From contig CAVOHR010000001.1 in NCBI GenBank assembly GCA_963695835.1, positions 434,001-498,000 of the forward strand: a stretch of DNA of 64,000 nucleotides, given 5' to 3'. A model generated the notes under the pieces. It saw only the letters and a list, made by a program, of their open reading frames with translations. It was not told where the DNA came from and searched no databases. How positions within the stretch are numbered: position 1 is the stretch's first letter; every line of letters begins with the position of its first letter. Source of the stretch: VRUE01 sp963695835. Lineage in GTDB: Bacteria > Actinomycetota > Thermoleophilia > Solirubrobacterales > 70-9. This document shows, piece by piece, positions 52,513 to 60,709 of this stretch. The position numbers and the translations under genes are program-made.

Positions 52513-53874
52513 CTAAGCCCCGCGAATCTTCTTGCGGAGGGCCTCCAGACGGCGACCCAGCTCGGCCTCGAAGCCGCGCTCGGTCGGCGCGTAGAAGCGC
52601 AGGTCCTCGAGCCCCGGCGGCATCAGCGGCTGGTCGCTGACGGCCCCCGGCTCGTCGTGCGCGTAGCGGTAGCCCTCGCCGCGGCCGAGCTCGCCGGCGC
52701 CGGGATAGTGGGCGTCGCGCAGGTAGTCGGGCGGGGTCTTGGCGCCGTTGGCGCGGACCTCGGCGCGGGCGGCGCCGAGCGCTTTGTAGGAGGCGTTCGA
52801 CTTCGGCGCCAGCGCCAGGTAGACGGCGGCCTGGGCGAGGTTGAGCGCGCACTCCGGCAGGCCCACCCGGTCGACGGCACGGGCCGCGGCGTCGGCGACG
52901 AGCAGCGCCTGCGGGTCGGCGTTGCCGACGTCCTCGGAGGCGAGGATGACCATCCGGCGGGCGATGAAGCGCGGGTCCTCGCCGCCCTCCAGCATCACCG
53001 CCAGGTAGTAGAGCGACGCGTCGACATCCGAGCCCCGCGTCGCCTTGATCCAGGCCGAGACGAAGTCGTAGTGGCGGTCGCCCTGGCGGTCGTATTCGAG
53101 CGCCTTGCGCTGCATCGCGTCCTCGACCGCGGCGACGTCCACCGCTGCCGACTTTGACCCCACCCCAGTGTGGTCAAAGTCGGCAGCGCGCGCGACCGCG
53201 CGCTCCAGGGCGGAGAGGGCGACGCGGGCGTCGCCACCGGAGCGGTGCGCCAGCATCGCCAGCGCCTCCTCGGCGACCGGCGGAGGGTCGGGAAGGCCCC
53301 GGTCCCGGTCGGAGAGCGCCCGCCGCAGGAGCTCCTCCACCTGCGCCGCCGCCAGCGGCCGCAGCTCATAGATCTGGCAGCGCGACAGCAGCGCCGAGTT
53401 GACCTCGAAGTAGGGGTTCTCGGTGGTGGCCCCGATCAGCGTCAGCAGCCCCTCCTCGACCGCCGGCAAGAGCGCGTCCTGCTGAGCCTTGTTGAAGCGA
53501 TGGATCTCGTCCAGAAAGAGCACCGTGTGCCGCCCGCTGCCGCCGCGCCGCTCCCGAGCGCGAGCAATCACGGCCCGGATCTCCGCCCGCCCGGCATTGA
53601 CAGCCGACTCCTCCTCGAACGCCCCATCCGCTCCGGCAGCGGCGATCCGCGCCAGCGTGGTCTTCCCCGACCCCGGCGGCCCGTACAAGATCGAGCTGTG
53701 AGGCCGCCCACCCTCGATCGCGACACGCAGGGCCGAACCCGGACCCAGGATGTGCTCCTGCCCCACCAACTCATCCAGGGACAGGGGCCGCATCCGCACG
53801 GCCAACGGCGCATCGGCAGCTGCCCCAGCAGGAAGGGGTCCAGCTTCGCCCGCGTCAAATAGCCGTTCTTCCAC
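52513..53874 (-). CDS. rarA: Replication-associated recombination protein A (RarA/MgsA)
   Basis: 453 aa AAA+ ATPase that acts at stalled forks. MRPLSLDELVGQEHILG at 29-45, Walker A GPPGSGKT (65-72), Walker B LFLDEIHRFNKAQQDALLP (119-137), sensor SRCQIYELRPL, then the clamp-loader-like and tetramerisation domains (SAWIKATRGSDVDASLYYLAVMLEGGEDPRFIARRMVILASEDVGNADP). GTG 53874 is the start (EERLFDAGEAGPL matches the family N-terminus). A P2 palindrome lies in frame at residues 230-244, between the AAA+ lid and the QRKALEYDRQGDRHYD helix, adding DFDHTGVGSKSAAVD. Confidence 0.93.
   Translation of the reverse strand: MEERLFDAGEAGPLPAGAAADAPLAVRMRPLSLDELVGQEHILGPGSALRVAIEGGRPHSSILYGPPGSGKTTLARIAAAGADGAFEEESAVNAGRAEIRAVIARARERRGGSGRHTVLFLDEIHRFNKAQQDALLPAVEEGLLTLIGATTENPYFEVNSALLSRCQIYELRPLAAAQVEELLRRALSDRDRGLPDPPPVAEEALAMLAHRSGGDARVALSALERAVARAADFDHTGVGSKSAAVDVAAVEDAMQRKALEYDRQGDRHYDFVSAWIKATRGSDVDASLYYLAVMLEGGEDPRFIARRMVILASEDVGNADPQALLVADAAARAVDRVGLPECALNLAQAAVYLALAPKSNASYKALGAARAEVRANGAKTPPDYLRDAHYPGAGELGRGEGYRYAHDEPGAVSDQPLMPPGLEDLRFYAPTERGFEAELGRRLEALRKKIRGA
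53144..53187. repeat. P2-family palindrome inside rarA
   Basis: Arms GCTGCCGACTTTGACC / GGTCAAAGTCGGCAGC (16 bp, perfect) around a 12-nt centre. The rarA frame reads through it without a stop. Confidence 0.85.
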
Positions 53875-53944
53875 AACGGCTGAGTATGAGGGTGCAGGTG
53901 GTTGCTTCGGGTTGGAGCAGCTCCGGCGATGACGGCGGCCGGCA

Positions 53945-54076
53945 GGGAGCGCGGGGGAGGGGTCGGGGGAGCCTCGCGAAGCGGGCACCGCAGAGTGATT
54001 CTCTGCCGCGAAGCGGCATCCAGGTTCCACCGCCGGAGGTGGTGGTGGGCTCCACCGACCCCTCCCCCGCGCTCCC
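53945..54076. repeat. P4 four-hairpin structured repeat, copy 3
   Basis: Same hairpin core as copies 1 and 2, but the fourth hairpin reads CCACC-GCCGGA-GGTGG with compensating changes. Outer arms GGGAGCGCGGGGGAGGGGTC / GACCCCTCCCCCGCGCTCCC, plus a further GGTGGTT / AACCACC pair outside. It lies between the divergent rarA and aldehyde dehydrogenase genes. Confidence 0.9.
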
Positions 54077-54100
54077 CCCAACCACCTACAATCGACCACC

Positions 54101-55699
54101 ATGGAGATCGCCACGCAGCCCCCCGCCACCCAGTCCACCCTCGAGAGCTTCAACCCAGCCACCGGAGACCTGGTCGGCTCGGTAGCAACCATCACCCCCG
54201 ACGAAGTCCAGGCGGTGGTAGACGACGTAGCCCGCATCCAACCCGCCTGGGCCGAACTGGGCCTGAAGACCCGCGCCACCTACATGCGCCGCGCCGCCGA
54301 CGCGCTGCTCGACGAGATCGACGAGATCGCCGAGCTGCTGGTCTCGGAGCAGGGCAAGCCGCGCGTCGAGGCCTACACGATGGAGCTGCTGCCGACGGTC
54401 GACGCGCTGCACTGGTGCGCCAAGGCGGGCCCGAAGATCCTCGCCGAGGAGAAGGTGCGGATGACCCAGGCGTTCACGCTGAGCAAGAAAGCGCACTTCT
54501 CGTATGAGCCGATCGGCGTGGTCGGGGTGATCGCGCCCTGGAACTACCCCTGGTCGATCCCCTTCGGCGAGGTGGCGATCGCGCTGATGGCGGGCAACGG
54601 CGTGGTGCTGAAGCCGGCCAGCCTGACGCCGCTGCTCGGCGAGGCGATCCGCCGCGTCTTCGAGAAGGGCGGCCTGCCCGAGGGGCTGATCCGGGTCGTC
54701 CACGGCGGCGGCGCGGTCGGCGACGCGCTGGCGAAGTCGAGCGTCGGCAAGGTCTTCTTCACCGGCTCGGTCGAGGTCGGCCGCAAGGTCGGCGCGGTCT
54801 GCGCCGAGCGGCTCAAGGGCTCGGTCCTGGAGCTGGGCGGCAAGGACCCGATGATCGTCTGCGCCGACGCCGACCTCGACAACGCCGTCAGCGGCGCGAT
54901 CTGGGGCGGCTTCGCCAACGCCGGCCAGACCTGCTCGGGGATCGAGCGCGTCTACGTGATGCGCGAGGTCGCCGACCGCTTCGTCGAGGGCGTCGCTCGC
55001 GAGGCTCGCAAGCTGCGGCTCGGCGACCCGATGCAGTGGGAGACCGAGATCGGCCCGATGACCTCCGACGGCCAGTACGAGATCGTCCGCGAGCTGGTCG
55101 ACGACGCGGTCGACTCCGGCGCGACGCTGCTCTGCGGCGGCCCGACCGAGGTCGCCGGCCTCTCCGGCAAGTTCGTCGCCCCGACCGTCCTCACCGGCGT
55201 CACCCACGAGATGCGGATCATGAAGGAGGAGATCTTCGGCCCGGTGCTGCCGATCGTCGTCGTCGACTCCGAGCAGGAAGCGATCGACCTCGCCAACGAC
55301 TCCGAGTTCGGGCTCGGCGCCTCGGTCTGGACCAGGGACCGCCAGAAGGGCGAACGGATCGCGCGGCGGATCGAGTCGGGGATGGTCTGGATCAACGACC
55401 ATTCCTTCAGCCACGGCGCCTGCCAGTGCGCGTGGGGCGGCATCAAGGACTCCGGGGTCGGCCGCTCGCACTCCAAATTCGGCTTCTACGAGTGTGTCAA
55501 CGTCAAGATGAACGCCTGGGAGCCGGGGATGGCCCGCGACTTCTGGTGGCACCCCTACGACCGCACGCTGGGCGAAGCGGTGCGCGCCTCGGCGAAGCTG
55601 CTCTACGGCAAGGGGGCGACGCGGACCAGGGCCCTGCGCGAGGGCGCCGTCCCGCTGCTCAAGGTCGGCGGCCGCACCCTGAAGAAGAAGCGCGGCTGA
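54101..55699 (+). CDS. Aldehyde dehydrogenase family protein
   Basis: 532 aa, longer than usual because of a C-terminal 45-residue extension (PYDRTLGEAVRASAKLLYGKG ... RTLKKKRG). Catalytic Glu in LELGGKDPMIV (Glu near 248) and Cys in NAGQTCSGIERV (near 283). VIAPWNYPWSIPFGEVAIALMAGN is the cofactor loop. Start ATG 54101, 24 bp after the P4 repeat. The extension is basic and partly hydrophobic, which may attach the enzyme to membranes. Substrate not assignable; long-chain or aromatic aldehydes are plausible. Confidence 0.9.
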   Translation: MEIATQPPATQSTLESFNPATGDLVGSVATITPDEVQAVVDDVARIQPAWAELGLKTRATYMRRAADALLDEIDEIAELLVSEQGKPRVEAYTMELLPTVDALHWCAKAGPKILAEEKVRMTQAFTLSKKAHFSYEPIGVVGVIAPWNYPWSIPFGEVAIALMAGNGVVLKPASLTPLLGEAIRRVFEKGGLPEGLIRVVHGGGAVGDALAKSSVGKVFFTGSVEVGRKVGAVCAERLKGSVLELGGKDPMIVCADADLDNAVSGAIWGGFANAGQTCSGIERVYVMREVADRFVEGVAREARKLRLGDPMQWETEIGPMTSDGQYEIVRELVDDAVDSGATLLCGGPTEVAGLSGKFVAPTVLTGVTHEMRIMKEEIFGPVLPIVVVDSEQEAIDLANDSEFGLGASVWTRDRQKGERIARRIESGMVWINDHSFSHGACQCAWGGIKDSGVGRSHSKFGFYECVNVKMNAWEPGMARDFWWHPYDRTLGEAVRASAKLLYGKGATRTRALREGAVPLLKVGGRTLKKKRG

Positions 55700-55718
55700 A
55701 GCCGGTCTGTCCAACGAG

Positions 55719-55756
55719 TGGTCAGTTGATGACCCTATGGGGGTGTCAACTGACCA
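55719..55756. repeat. P2-related palindrome upstream of ccmA
   Basis: TGGTCAGTTGA / TCAACTGACCA, an 11-bp perfect stem around TGACCCTATGGGGGTG. It lies in the gap before the ccmA ribosome-binding site, so it could be a terminator for the aldehyde dehydrogenase gene or a transcription-regulating dyad for the ccm operon. Confidence 0.65.
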
Positions 55757-55787
55757 GTCGTCGCTCACCCAGGGGAGAATCTGCCGC

Positions 55788-56495
55788 GTGAGCACGGCGA
55801 TCGAGCTGCGGGGCCTGCGGCGCGACTTCGGCGAGCGGACGGCCCTGGACGGGGTCGACCTCTCGCTGGCCGCGGGCGAGTCGCTGCTCGTGCTGGGCCC
55901 GAACGGGGCGGGCAAGACGACGCTGCTGCGGATCCTGGCGACGCTGCTGCGGCCCAGCGCCGGCGAGGTGCGGGTGCTGGGCGCCAGCCTGCCCGGCGAG
56001 GCCTGGAAGGCGCGCGGCCGGATCGGCTTCCTCGGCCACGAGCCGCTGCTGTACCGCGACCTCAGCGGCGGCGAGAACCTGCGCTTCCACGCCCGCCTGC
56101 ACGGCTTGCGCGGCGAGGCGGCCGAGGCGCGGATCGCCGCGCTGCTGGCGGCGGTCGGGATGGCGCGCCGCGCCGACCAGCGGGTCGCCGAGCTGTCGGC
56201 GGGGATGCGGCAGCGGCTGGCGATCTGCCGCTGCGTCCTCCACGACCCCGAGCTGCTGCTGCTCGACGAGCCCGACTCGAACCTCGACGCCGAGGGGCGC
56301 GAGCTGGCGCGCGAGCTGATCGGCCCGGCCGGGGGTCGTACCCGGATCCTCGTCACCCACGACCCCGAGCGCGCCCTCGCCGATGCCGACCGGGCGATCG
56401 TGCTGGGACGGGAGGGGCGGGTCGTACGGGACCGCCCGGCCGCGGACCTCGATCCCGGGGAAGCCCGGTCGGCGATCGCCGGGACGGCCCGGTGA
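55788..56495 (+). CDS. ccmA: Haem exporter ATP-binding protein CcmA
   Basis: 235 aa ABC ATPase of the CcmABCD complex that drives release of haem-loaded CcmE in cytochrome c maturation. Walker A GPNGAGKTT at 37-45, Q-loop, signature LSAGMRQRLA, Walker B ELLLLDEPDSNLD, H-loop in LVTHDPERAL. Start GTG 55788, with GGGGAG 9 nt upstream. The stop overlaps ccmB by 4 bp (GTGA). First gene of a unit that runs through hemA. Confidence 0.9.
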   Translation: MSTAIELRGLRRDFGERTALDGVDLSLAAGESLLVLGPNGAGKTTLLRILATLLRPSAGEVRVLGASLPGEAWKARGRIGFLGHEPLLYRDLSGGENLRFHARLHGLRGEAAEARIAALLAAVGMARRADQRVAELSAGMRQRLAICRCVLHDPELLLLDEPDSNLDAEGRELARELIGPAGGRTRILVTHDPERALADADRAIVLGREGRVVRDRPAADLDPGEARSAIAGTAR

Positions 56496-57172
56496 CTCCC
56501 TCGCGCACCGCCTTCGCGGCGATCCTCGGCAAGGACCTGCGAGCCGAGCTGCGGACCCTGCAGTCGCTGCCGGCGATGGCGCTCTTCGCCGTCACCACCT
56601 TCGTCATCTTCCGCTTCGGCCTCGACCGCACCAGCCTCGCCGGCAGCCTCGGCGCCGGGGTGCTCTGGGCGACTCTGCTGTTCGCCGCGATCCTCGGCAT
56701 CAACCGGCTCTTCGTCGCCGAGCGCGAGGAGGGCGGGTTCGACGCGATCCGCCTGGCGCCGATCGACCGCACCGCCCTGTTCGCCGCCAAGGCGGCGGCC
56801 CTGCTCGTCTACCTGCTGGCGCTGGAGCTGGTGGTCGTCCCCGTCTTCGCCATCTTCTTCCTGGACAGCGCCGCCGCCCTGCCGCCGCTCGCCGCCGCGC
56901 TGGTCCTCGCCGACCTCGGCCTCGCCGCGACCGGCACGCTGATCTCCTCGATGGCGGTCAACTCGCGCGCCCGCGACCTGCTCGTCCCGCTCGTCCTGCT
57001 GCCGCTCGCGGTACCGCTCTCGATCGCCGTCACCGGCGCCCTGGAGCCGCTGCTCGCCGTGGGCGGTCCCGGTTACCACCGCTTCGGCACCTGGCTGGCG
57101 GTGCTCGGGCTATACGATTCGATCTTCCTCCTCGTCGGATACGGGGTATTCGATTTCCTTGTGGAGGACTGA
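56492..57172 (+). CDS. ccmB: Haem exporter membrane protein CcmB
   Basis: 226 aa with six predicted membrane helices. Characteristic KDLRAELRTLQSLPAMALFAVTTFVIFRF start and GVLWATLLFAAILGINRLFVAEREEGGFDAIRLAPIDRTALFAAK, the CcmB family core. Overlaps the ccmA stop by 4 bp, so translationally coupled. Forms the permease of the haem-handling complex with CcmA and CcmC. Confidence 0.92.
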   Translation: MTPSRTAFAAILGKDLRAELRTLQSLPAMALFAVTTFVIFRFGLDRTSLAGSLGAGVLWATLLFAAILGINRLFVAEREEGGFDAIRLAPIDRTALFAAKAAALLVYLLALELVVVPVFAIFFLDSAAALPPLAAALVLADLGLAATGTLISSMAVNSRARDLLVPLVLLPLAVPLSIAVTGALEPLLAVGGPGYHRFGTWLAVLGLYDSIFLLVGYGVFDFLVED

Positions 57173-57263
57173 GGCTCACCCTTCCCCAACGCGCCAAGCA
57201 CATGTACGGCAAAGGCCCCGAGACACAAGAACTTCGCCTCCACCGAACGACGGGAATCAGACC

Positions 57264-57992
57264 GTGACGTCGTTCGGTTCCGGTCTCAGACCCCTCTCGA
57301 TCGCGACCGTCGCGGCGCTCGCCGTGTCGCTTTCGCTGGTCTTCTTCTACGCCCCGCTCGACGCCGACCAGGGCTTCATCCAGAAGATCTTCTACCTGCA
57401 CGTGCCGCTGTCGATCGTCGCGCTGGTCGGCTTCGCGATCGGCGCCGTCTTCGCGATCCTCCACCTGCGCAGCGGCGATTCGCGCTGGGACGCCTACTCC
57501 TACGTCTCGATCCACATGTCGGTGATCTTCGGCGTCGCCGTGCTCGCCACCGGCTCGATCTGGGCGAAGGCATCCTGGGGGCACTGGTGGGTCTGGAACG
57601 AGCCGACCCTGGTCAGCTTCCTGATCGTCTTCCTGATGTACGCGACCTATTACCCGTTCCGCTACGCGATCGAAGACCGCGAGCGCCAGGGCCGCTACGC
57701 GTCGGTCTTCGCGATCGTCGCCGGTGCCTTCGTGCCGCTCAACTTCATCGCGGTGCGGATGGCCCAGAGCCTCGTCCACCCGCGCGTGTTCGCGACGACC
57801 GACGGCGGGCTGCCCGGCTCGATGATGCTCACCTTCCTCGCCTGCCTGGCGGCGATCGGCCTGCTCTGGGTGACCCTGGTCAAGTTCGAGCTGACCGCGA
57901 AGAGCGCTTCCGGGCAGCTGAAGCGGCTTCGCCGCGCCCTCGACGCGCCGCGCACGGGCGGGCGCTCGCGGGTCGCGCCGGAGGTCGGCTGA
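57264..57992 (+). CDS. ccmC: Haem handling protein CcmC (CcsA/CcmF superfamily)
   Basis: 242 aa, six membrane helices. The haem-binding tryptophan-rich motif ASWGHWWVWNEPTLVSFLIVFLMYATYYPFR is the WWD signature (WGxWW...WD/E). His residues in IFYLHVPLSIVALVGF and SIHMSVIFGV probably ligate haem. GTG 57264 lies after a 91-bp gap following ccmB. Presents haem to CcmE in the periplasm-side path. Its stop overlaps the next ATG (TGATG). Confidence 0.92.
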   Translation: MTSFGSGLRPLSIATVAALAVSLSLVFFYAPLDADQGFIQKIFYLHVPLSIVALVGFAIGAVFAILHLRSGDSRWDAYSYVSIHMSVIFGVAVLATGSIWAKASWGHWWVWNEPTLVSFLIVFLMYATYYPFRYAIEDRERQGRYASVFAIVAGAFVPLNFIAVRMAQSLVHPRVFATTDGGLPGSMMLTFLACLAAIGLLWVTLVKFELTAKSASGQLKRLRRALDAPRTGGRSRVAPEVG

Positions 57993-58216
57993 TGCTGCCG
58001 CCGATCGCCAGCGCGCCGGCGCTGCCGCTCGACGAGGCCGGCAAGTACGTCGCCGGCGCCTACGTCGTCTTCCTCGTCCTGATCGTCGTCTACGTGGCGA
58101 TCATGGCCGCCAAGCTCCAGCGGATCGAGCGCGAGCTGCGCGAGCTCGCCGGCTTCGCCGAGACCCGGGCGGCCGGCGACCAGGCCGCGCCGCAGCACGA
58201 GGAGGTCGGCGTCTGA
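57992..58216 (+). CDS. ccmD: CcmD-like small membrane protein
   Basis: 74 aa. A single membrane helix (YVAGAYVVFLVLIVVYVAIMAAKL, residues 18-42) with a charged cytoplasmic tail is the CcmD plan, including the short N-terminal segment. Position in the ccm unit supports the call more than the sequence, which is short and variable in this family. It overlaps both its neighbours by a single base (TGATG at each junction). Confidence 0.8.
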   Translation: MLPPIASAPALPLDEAGKYVAGAYVVFLVLIVVYVAIMAAKLQRIERELRELAGFAETRAAGDQAAPQHEEVGV

Positions 58217-59559
58217 TGTCCGAGCTTCTCGCCCTCGGCGTCTCCCACAAAACCGCCCCGCTGGACCTGCGCGAGCGGCTCTCCCTGACCGAGGGCAGCG
58301 CCGCCAGGGCGCTGCGCGAGCTGACCCCCTCGGAGGGGATCCACGAGGCGGCGGCGATCTCGACCTGCAACCGCACCGAGCTCTACCTGATCGTCTCCGA
58401 CCCGGTCGAAGCCGAGTCGACAGCGCTCGGCGTGCTCACCCGCCAGGCTGAGATCCGCCCGACCGAGCTGCTCGGCCACCTCTACTCGCTGCGCTCCGGC
58501 GAGGCCGCGGCTCACCTCTTCCGGGTCACCGCCGGACTCGACTCGATGATCGTCGGCGAGGCCGAGATCCAGGGCCAGGTCAAACGCGCCTACGAGCTGG
58601 CGCTGGTCGAGAACGCCACCGGCCCGATCCTCAACCGCCTCTTCCGCGGCGCCCTCGCCGCCGGCGGCCGCGTTCGCGCGGAGACCGCGGTCGGCGAGAA
58701 GGGCGTCTCGATCCCCTCCGTCGCGGTCGAGCTGGCGCGGCGCACGCTCGGCAACCTCGGCGAACGGCGGGTGCTGGTGATCGGCGCCGGCGAGACCGCC
58801 GAGCTGGTCGCCAGGGCGCTGGTCGCTCGCGGCGCCGCCGCCGTCTTCATCGCCAACCGTCACTACGACCGGGCGATCGGCCTGGCGGAGCGCTTCGGCG
58901 GCGGCGCGGTCCGCTTCGAGGAGCTGCCCGAGCAGCTCGAGGCGGCCGACATCGTCGTCTCGGCGACCAACTCGCCCCACCACATCGTCGAGCACGACGG
59001 GCTGGCGCAGGTGATGGCGAGTCGCGGCGGCCGGCCGCTGCTGCTGGTCGACATCGCCGTGCCGCGCGACATCGAGCCGGAGTGCCGCGAGATCGACGGG
59101 GTCAGCCTGCACGACATCGACGACGTGCAGCAGATCGTCGAGCGCAACGCCGGCAGTCGCGAGGCCGAGGCGCGCCGGGCCGGGCCGATCCTCGCCGCCG
59201 AGCTGGACCGCTTCGAACGCTGGCTCGCCTCGCTCGAGGTGGTGCCGACGATCGCCTCGCTGCGCGAGCGCGCCGACGAGGTGGTGCGCCGCGTCCTCGC
59301 CGAGAACGACGGCCGCTGGGAGAACCTCGGCGAGGCCGACCGCGAACGTCTGAACGCGATGTCGAAGGCGATCGCGGCGCGGCTGCTGCACGAGCCGACC
59401 CTGCGGATGAAGCGCTCCGCCGGCGGCGACGACGCCTACCTCTACGTCAGCGCACTGCGCGAGCTGTTCGGCCTCGACGCCGAGACCGAGCCGGAGGGCG
59501 AGGCGCCCGGCAAAGTGACCGAGCTACGAAGGGCCTCTCCCGGTAGGGGTTCCTCGTGA
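58216..59559 (+). CDS. hemA: Glutamyl-tRNA reductase
   Basis: 447 aa, first committed step of C5 tetrapyrrole synthesis, reducing glutamyl-tRNA to glutamate-1-semialdehyde. The catalytic Cys is C51 in AAISTCNRTELYLI. GLDSMIVGEAEIQGQVKRAYE and the NADPH-binding GRRVLVIGAGETAELVARAL follow; a C-terminal dimerisation domain is present. Translationally chained to ccmD. Its last codons (PGRGSS and stop) are supplied by a P1 terminal repeat, so the C-terminus was altered or fixed by that repeat. Confidence 0.95.
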   Translation: MSELLALGVSHKTAPLDLRERLSLTEGSAARALRELTPSEGIHEAAAISTCNRTELYLIVSDPVEAESTALGVLTRQAEIRPTELLGHLYSLRSGEAAAHLFRVTAGLDSMIVGEAEIQGQVKRAYELALVENATGPILNRLFRGALAAGGRVRAETAVGEKGVSIPSVAVELARRTLGNLGERRVLVIGAGETAELVARALVARGAAAVFIANRHYDRAIGLAERFGGGAVRFEELPEQLEAADIVVSATNSPHHIVEHDGLAQVMASRGGRPLLLVDIAVPRDIEPECREIDGVSLHDIDDVQQIVERNAGSREAEARRAGPILAAELDRFERWLASLEVVPTIASLRERADEVVRRVLAENDGRWENLGEADRERLNAMSKAIAARLLHEPTLRMKRSAGGDDAYLYVSALRELFGLDAETEPEGEAPGKVTELRRASPGRGSS

Positions 59560-59682
59560 CGAAATTGCCGTGGACCTATTCCGGCAGGGGTTCCACTTAA
59601 CTTTTTGCGAAGACAGATTGCTGCTGTCCGCGGGCCTCAGCCCGCAAAAAGTACAAGACGTTCCACCCCTACCGGAATAGGT
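59531..59682. repeat. P1 element with extra terminal arm, hemA-hemC gap
   Basis: A complete P1 copy (59574-59682, arms ACCTATTCCGGCAGGGGT / ACCCCTACCGGAATAGGT, one mismatch) preceded by a lone terminal arm GGGCCTCTCCCGGTAGGGG at 59531-59549. The lone arm contains the 3' end and stop codon of hemA. The interior matches 10233-10345. Confidence 0.8.
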
Positions 59683-59698
59683 TCGACCACACGTCGCG

Positions 59699-60646
59699 AT
59701 GATTCGAATTGCCACCCGCAGCAGTGCATTGGCCCTCGCCCAGGCGGGGCAGGTGGCCGAGCTGCTCGGCGGGGCCGAGCTGGTCGAGTGCTCCTCGAAT
59801 GGCGAGCCGGGCGACAAGGCGCGCTTCGTGCGTGGGGTCGAGCGAGCGCTGCTCGACGGCGAGGCGGAGATCGGTGTCCACTCGGCGAAGGACCTGCCTG
59901 CTGAGATGCCCGACGGCCTGACGATCGCCGCGGTGCCGGCTCGCGAGGACCCGGCCGACGTCTGGATCGGGATCGGGTCGTCGCTCGGTGACGTCCCCGA
60001 GGGCGCCCGGGTCGGCACCGCCAGTCTGCGGCGCCGCGCCCAGCTGCTGGCGGCGCGTCCCGACCTGCGGGTGGCCGAGCTGCACGGCAACGTCGACACC
60101 CGGCTGCGCAAGCTCGCCGGGGGCGAGCTGGACGCGATCGTCCTCGCCGCCGCCGGCCTGCGGCGGCTGGGTCGCGAGGACGAGGCGAGCTTCGCCCTGC
60201 CGGCCGAGACCATGACCCCGGCGGCCGGCCAGGGCGCGCTGGTCCTGCAGGCCCGCGCCGACGACGCCGCCTCGATCGCCCTGGCCGGCTCGATCGGCAG
60301 CGAGACCGCGCTGCGCGAGCTGACCGCGGAGCGCGCCGCGGTGGCTCTGCTGGAGGCGACCTGCGCGACGCCGATCGGCGTCCACGCCCGAGTGGGGCCC
60401 GCCACGACCGTGGGCGATTCCGCGGGGGACGCCCCTCGCCGAACCGCCGGCGCGCTCGGCCTCCAGGAGGAATTCGAGTTCCTCGTCGTCGAGGCCTTCG
60501 TCGGGCTTCCCGACGGCAGCGAGTGGGTCCGGGACCGAGTCGAGGACAAGGCGTCGGAGCCGGCGACGGTGGGCTCGGCGCTCGCCGAGCGCCTGCTCGC
60601 CGCCGGGGCCCGCGACATCCTCGACCGCGCCGAGGGGTGGAGCTGA
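59699..60646 (+). CDS. hemC: Hydroxymethylbilane synthase (porphobilinogen deaminase)
   Basis: 315 aa. Polymerises four porphobilinogen units; the dipyrromethane cofactor attaches to Cys222 in LLEATCATPIGVHA. Other motifs: IRIATRSSALALAQAG, GVHSAKDLPAEMPDGL and GTASLRRRAQLLAARPDL. The C-terminal 60 residues are a normal-length domain 3. Start ATG 59699, 16 bp after the P1 element that separates it from hemA. Confidence 0.95.
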   Translation: MIRIATRSSALALAQAGQVAELLGGAELVECSSNGEPGDKARFVRGVERALLDGEAEIGVHSAKDLPAEMPDGLTIAAVPAREDPADVWIGIGSSLGDVPEGARVGTASLRRRAQLLAARPDLRVAELHGNVDTRLRKLAGGELDAIVLAAAGLRRLGREDEASFALPAETMTPAAGQGALVLQARADDAASIALAGSIGSETALRELTAERAAVALLEATCATPIGVHARVGPATTVGDSAGDAPRRTAGALGLQEEFEFLVVEAFVGLPDGSEWVRDRVEDKASEPATVGSALAERLLAAGARDILDRAEGWS

Positions 60647-60647
60647 C

Positions 60648-60693
60648 GTGTCGGAGCCTTACCCCCCCGTGGGGAGGTCAATGTCGGACACGG
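60648..60693. repeat. P2-related palindrome between hemC and cobA-hemD
   Basis: Imperfect palindrome CGTGTCGGA ... ACCCCCCCGTGGGGAGGTCAATGTC, closing GGACACG. The right half carries GGTCAATGTCGG as in the nuclease-gene copies. It starts 1 nt after the hemC stop and ends 16 nt before the next start. Confidence 0.65.
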
Positions 60694-60709
60694 CCTCCGC
60701 GGGTCGCGT

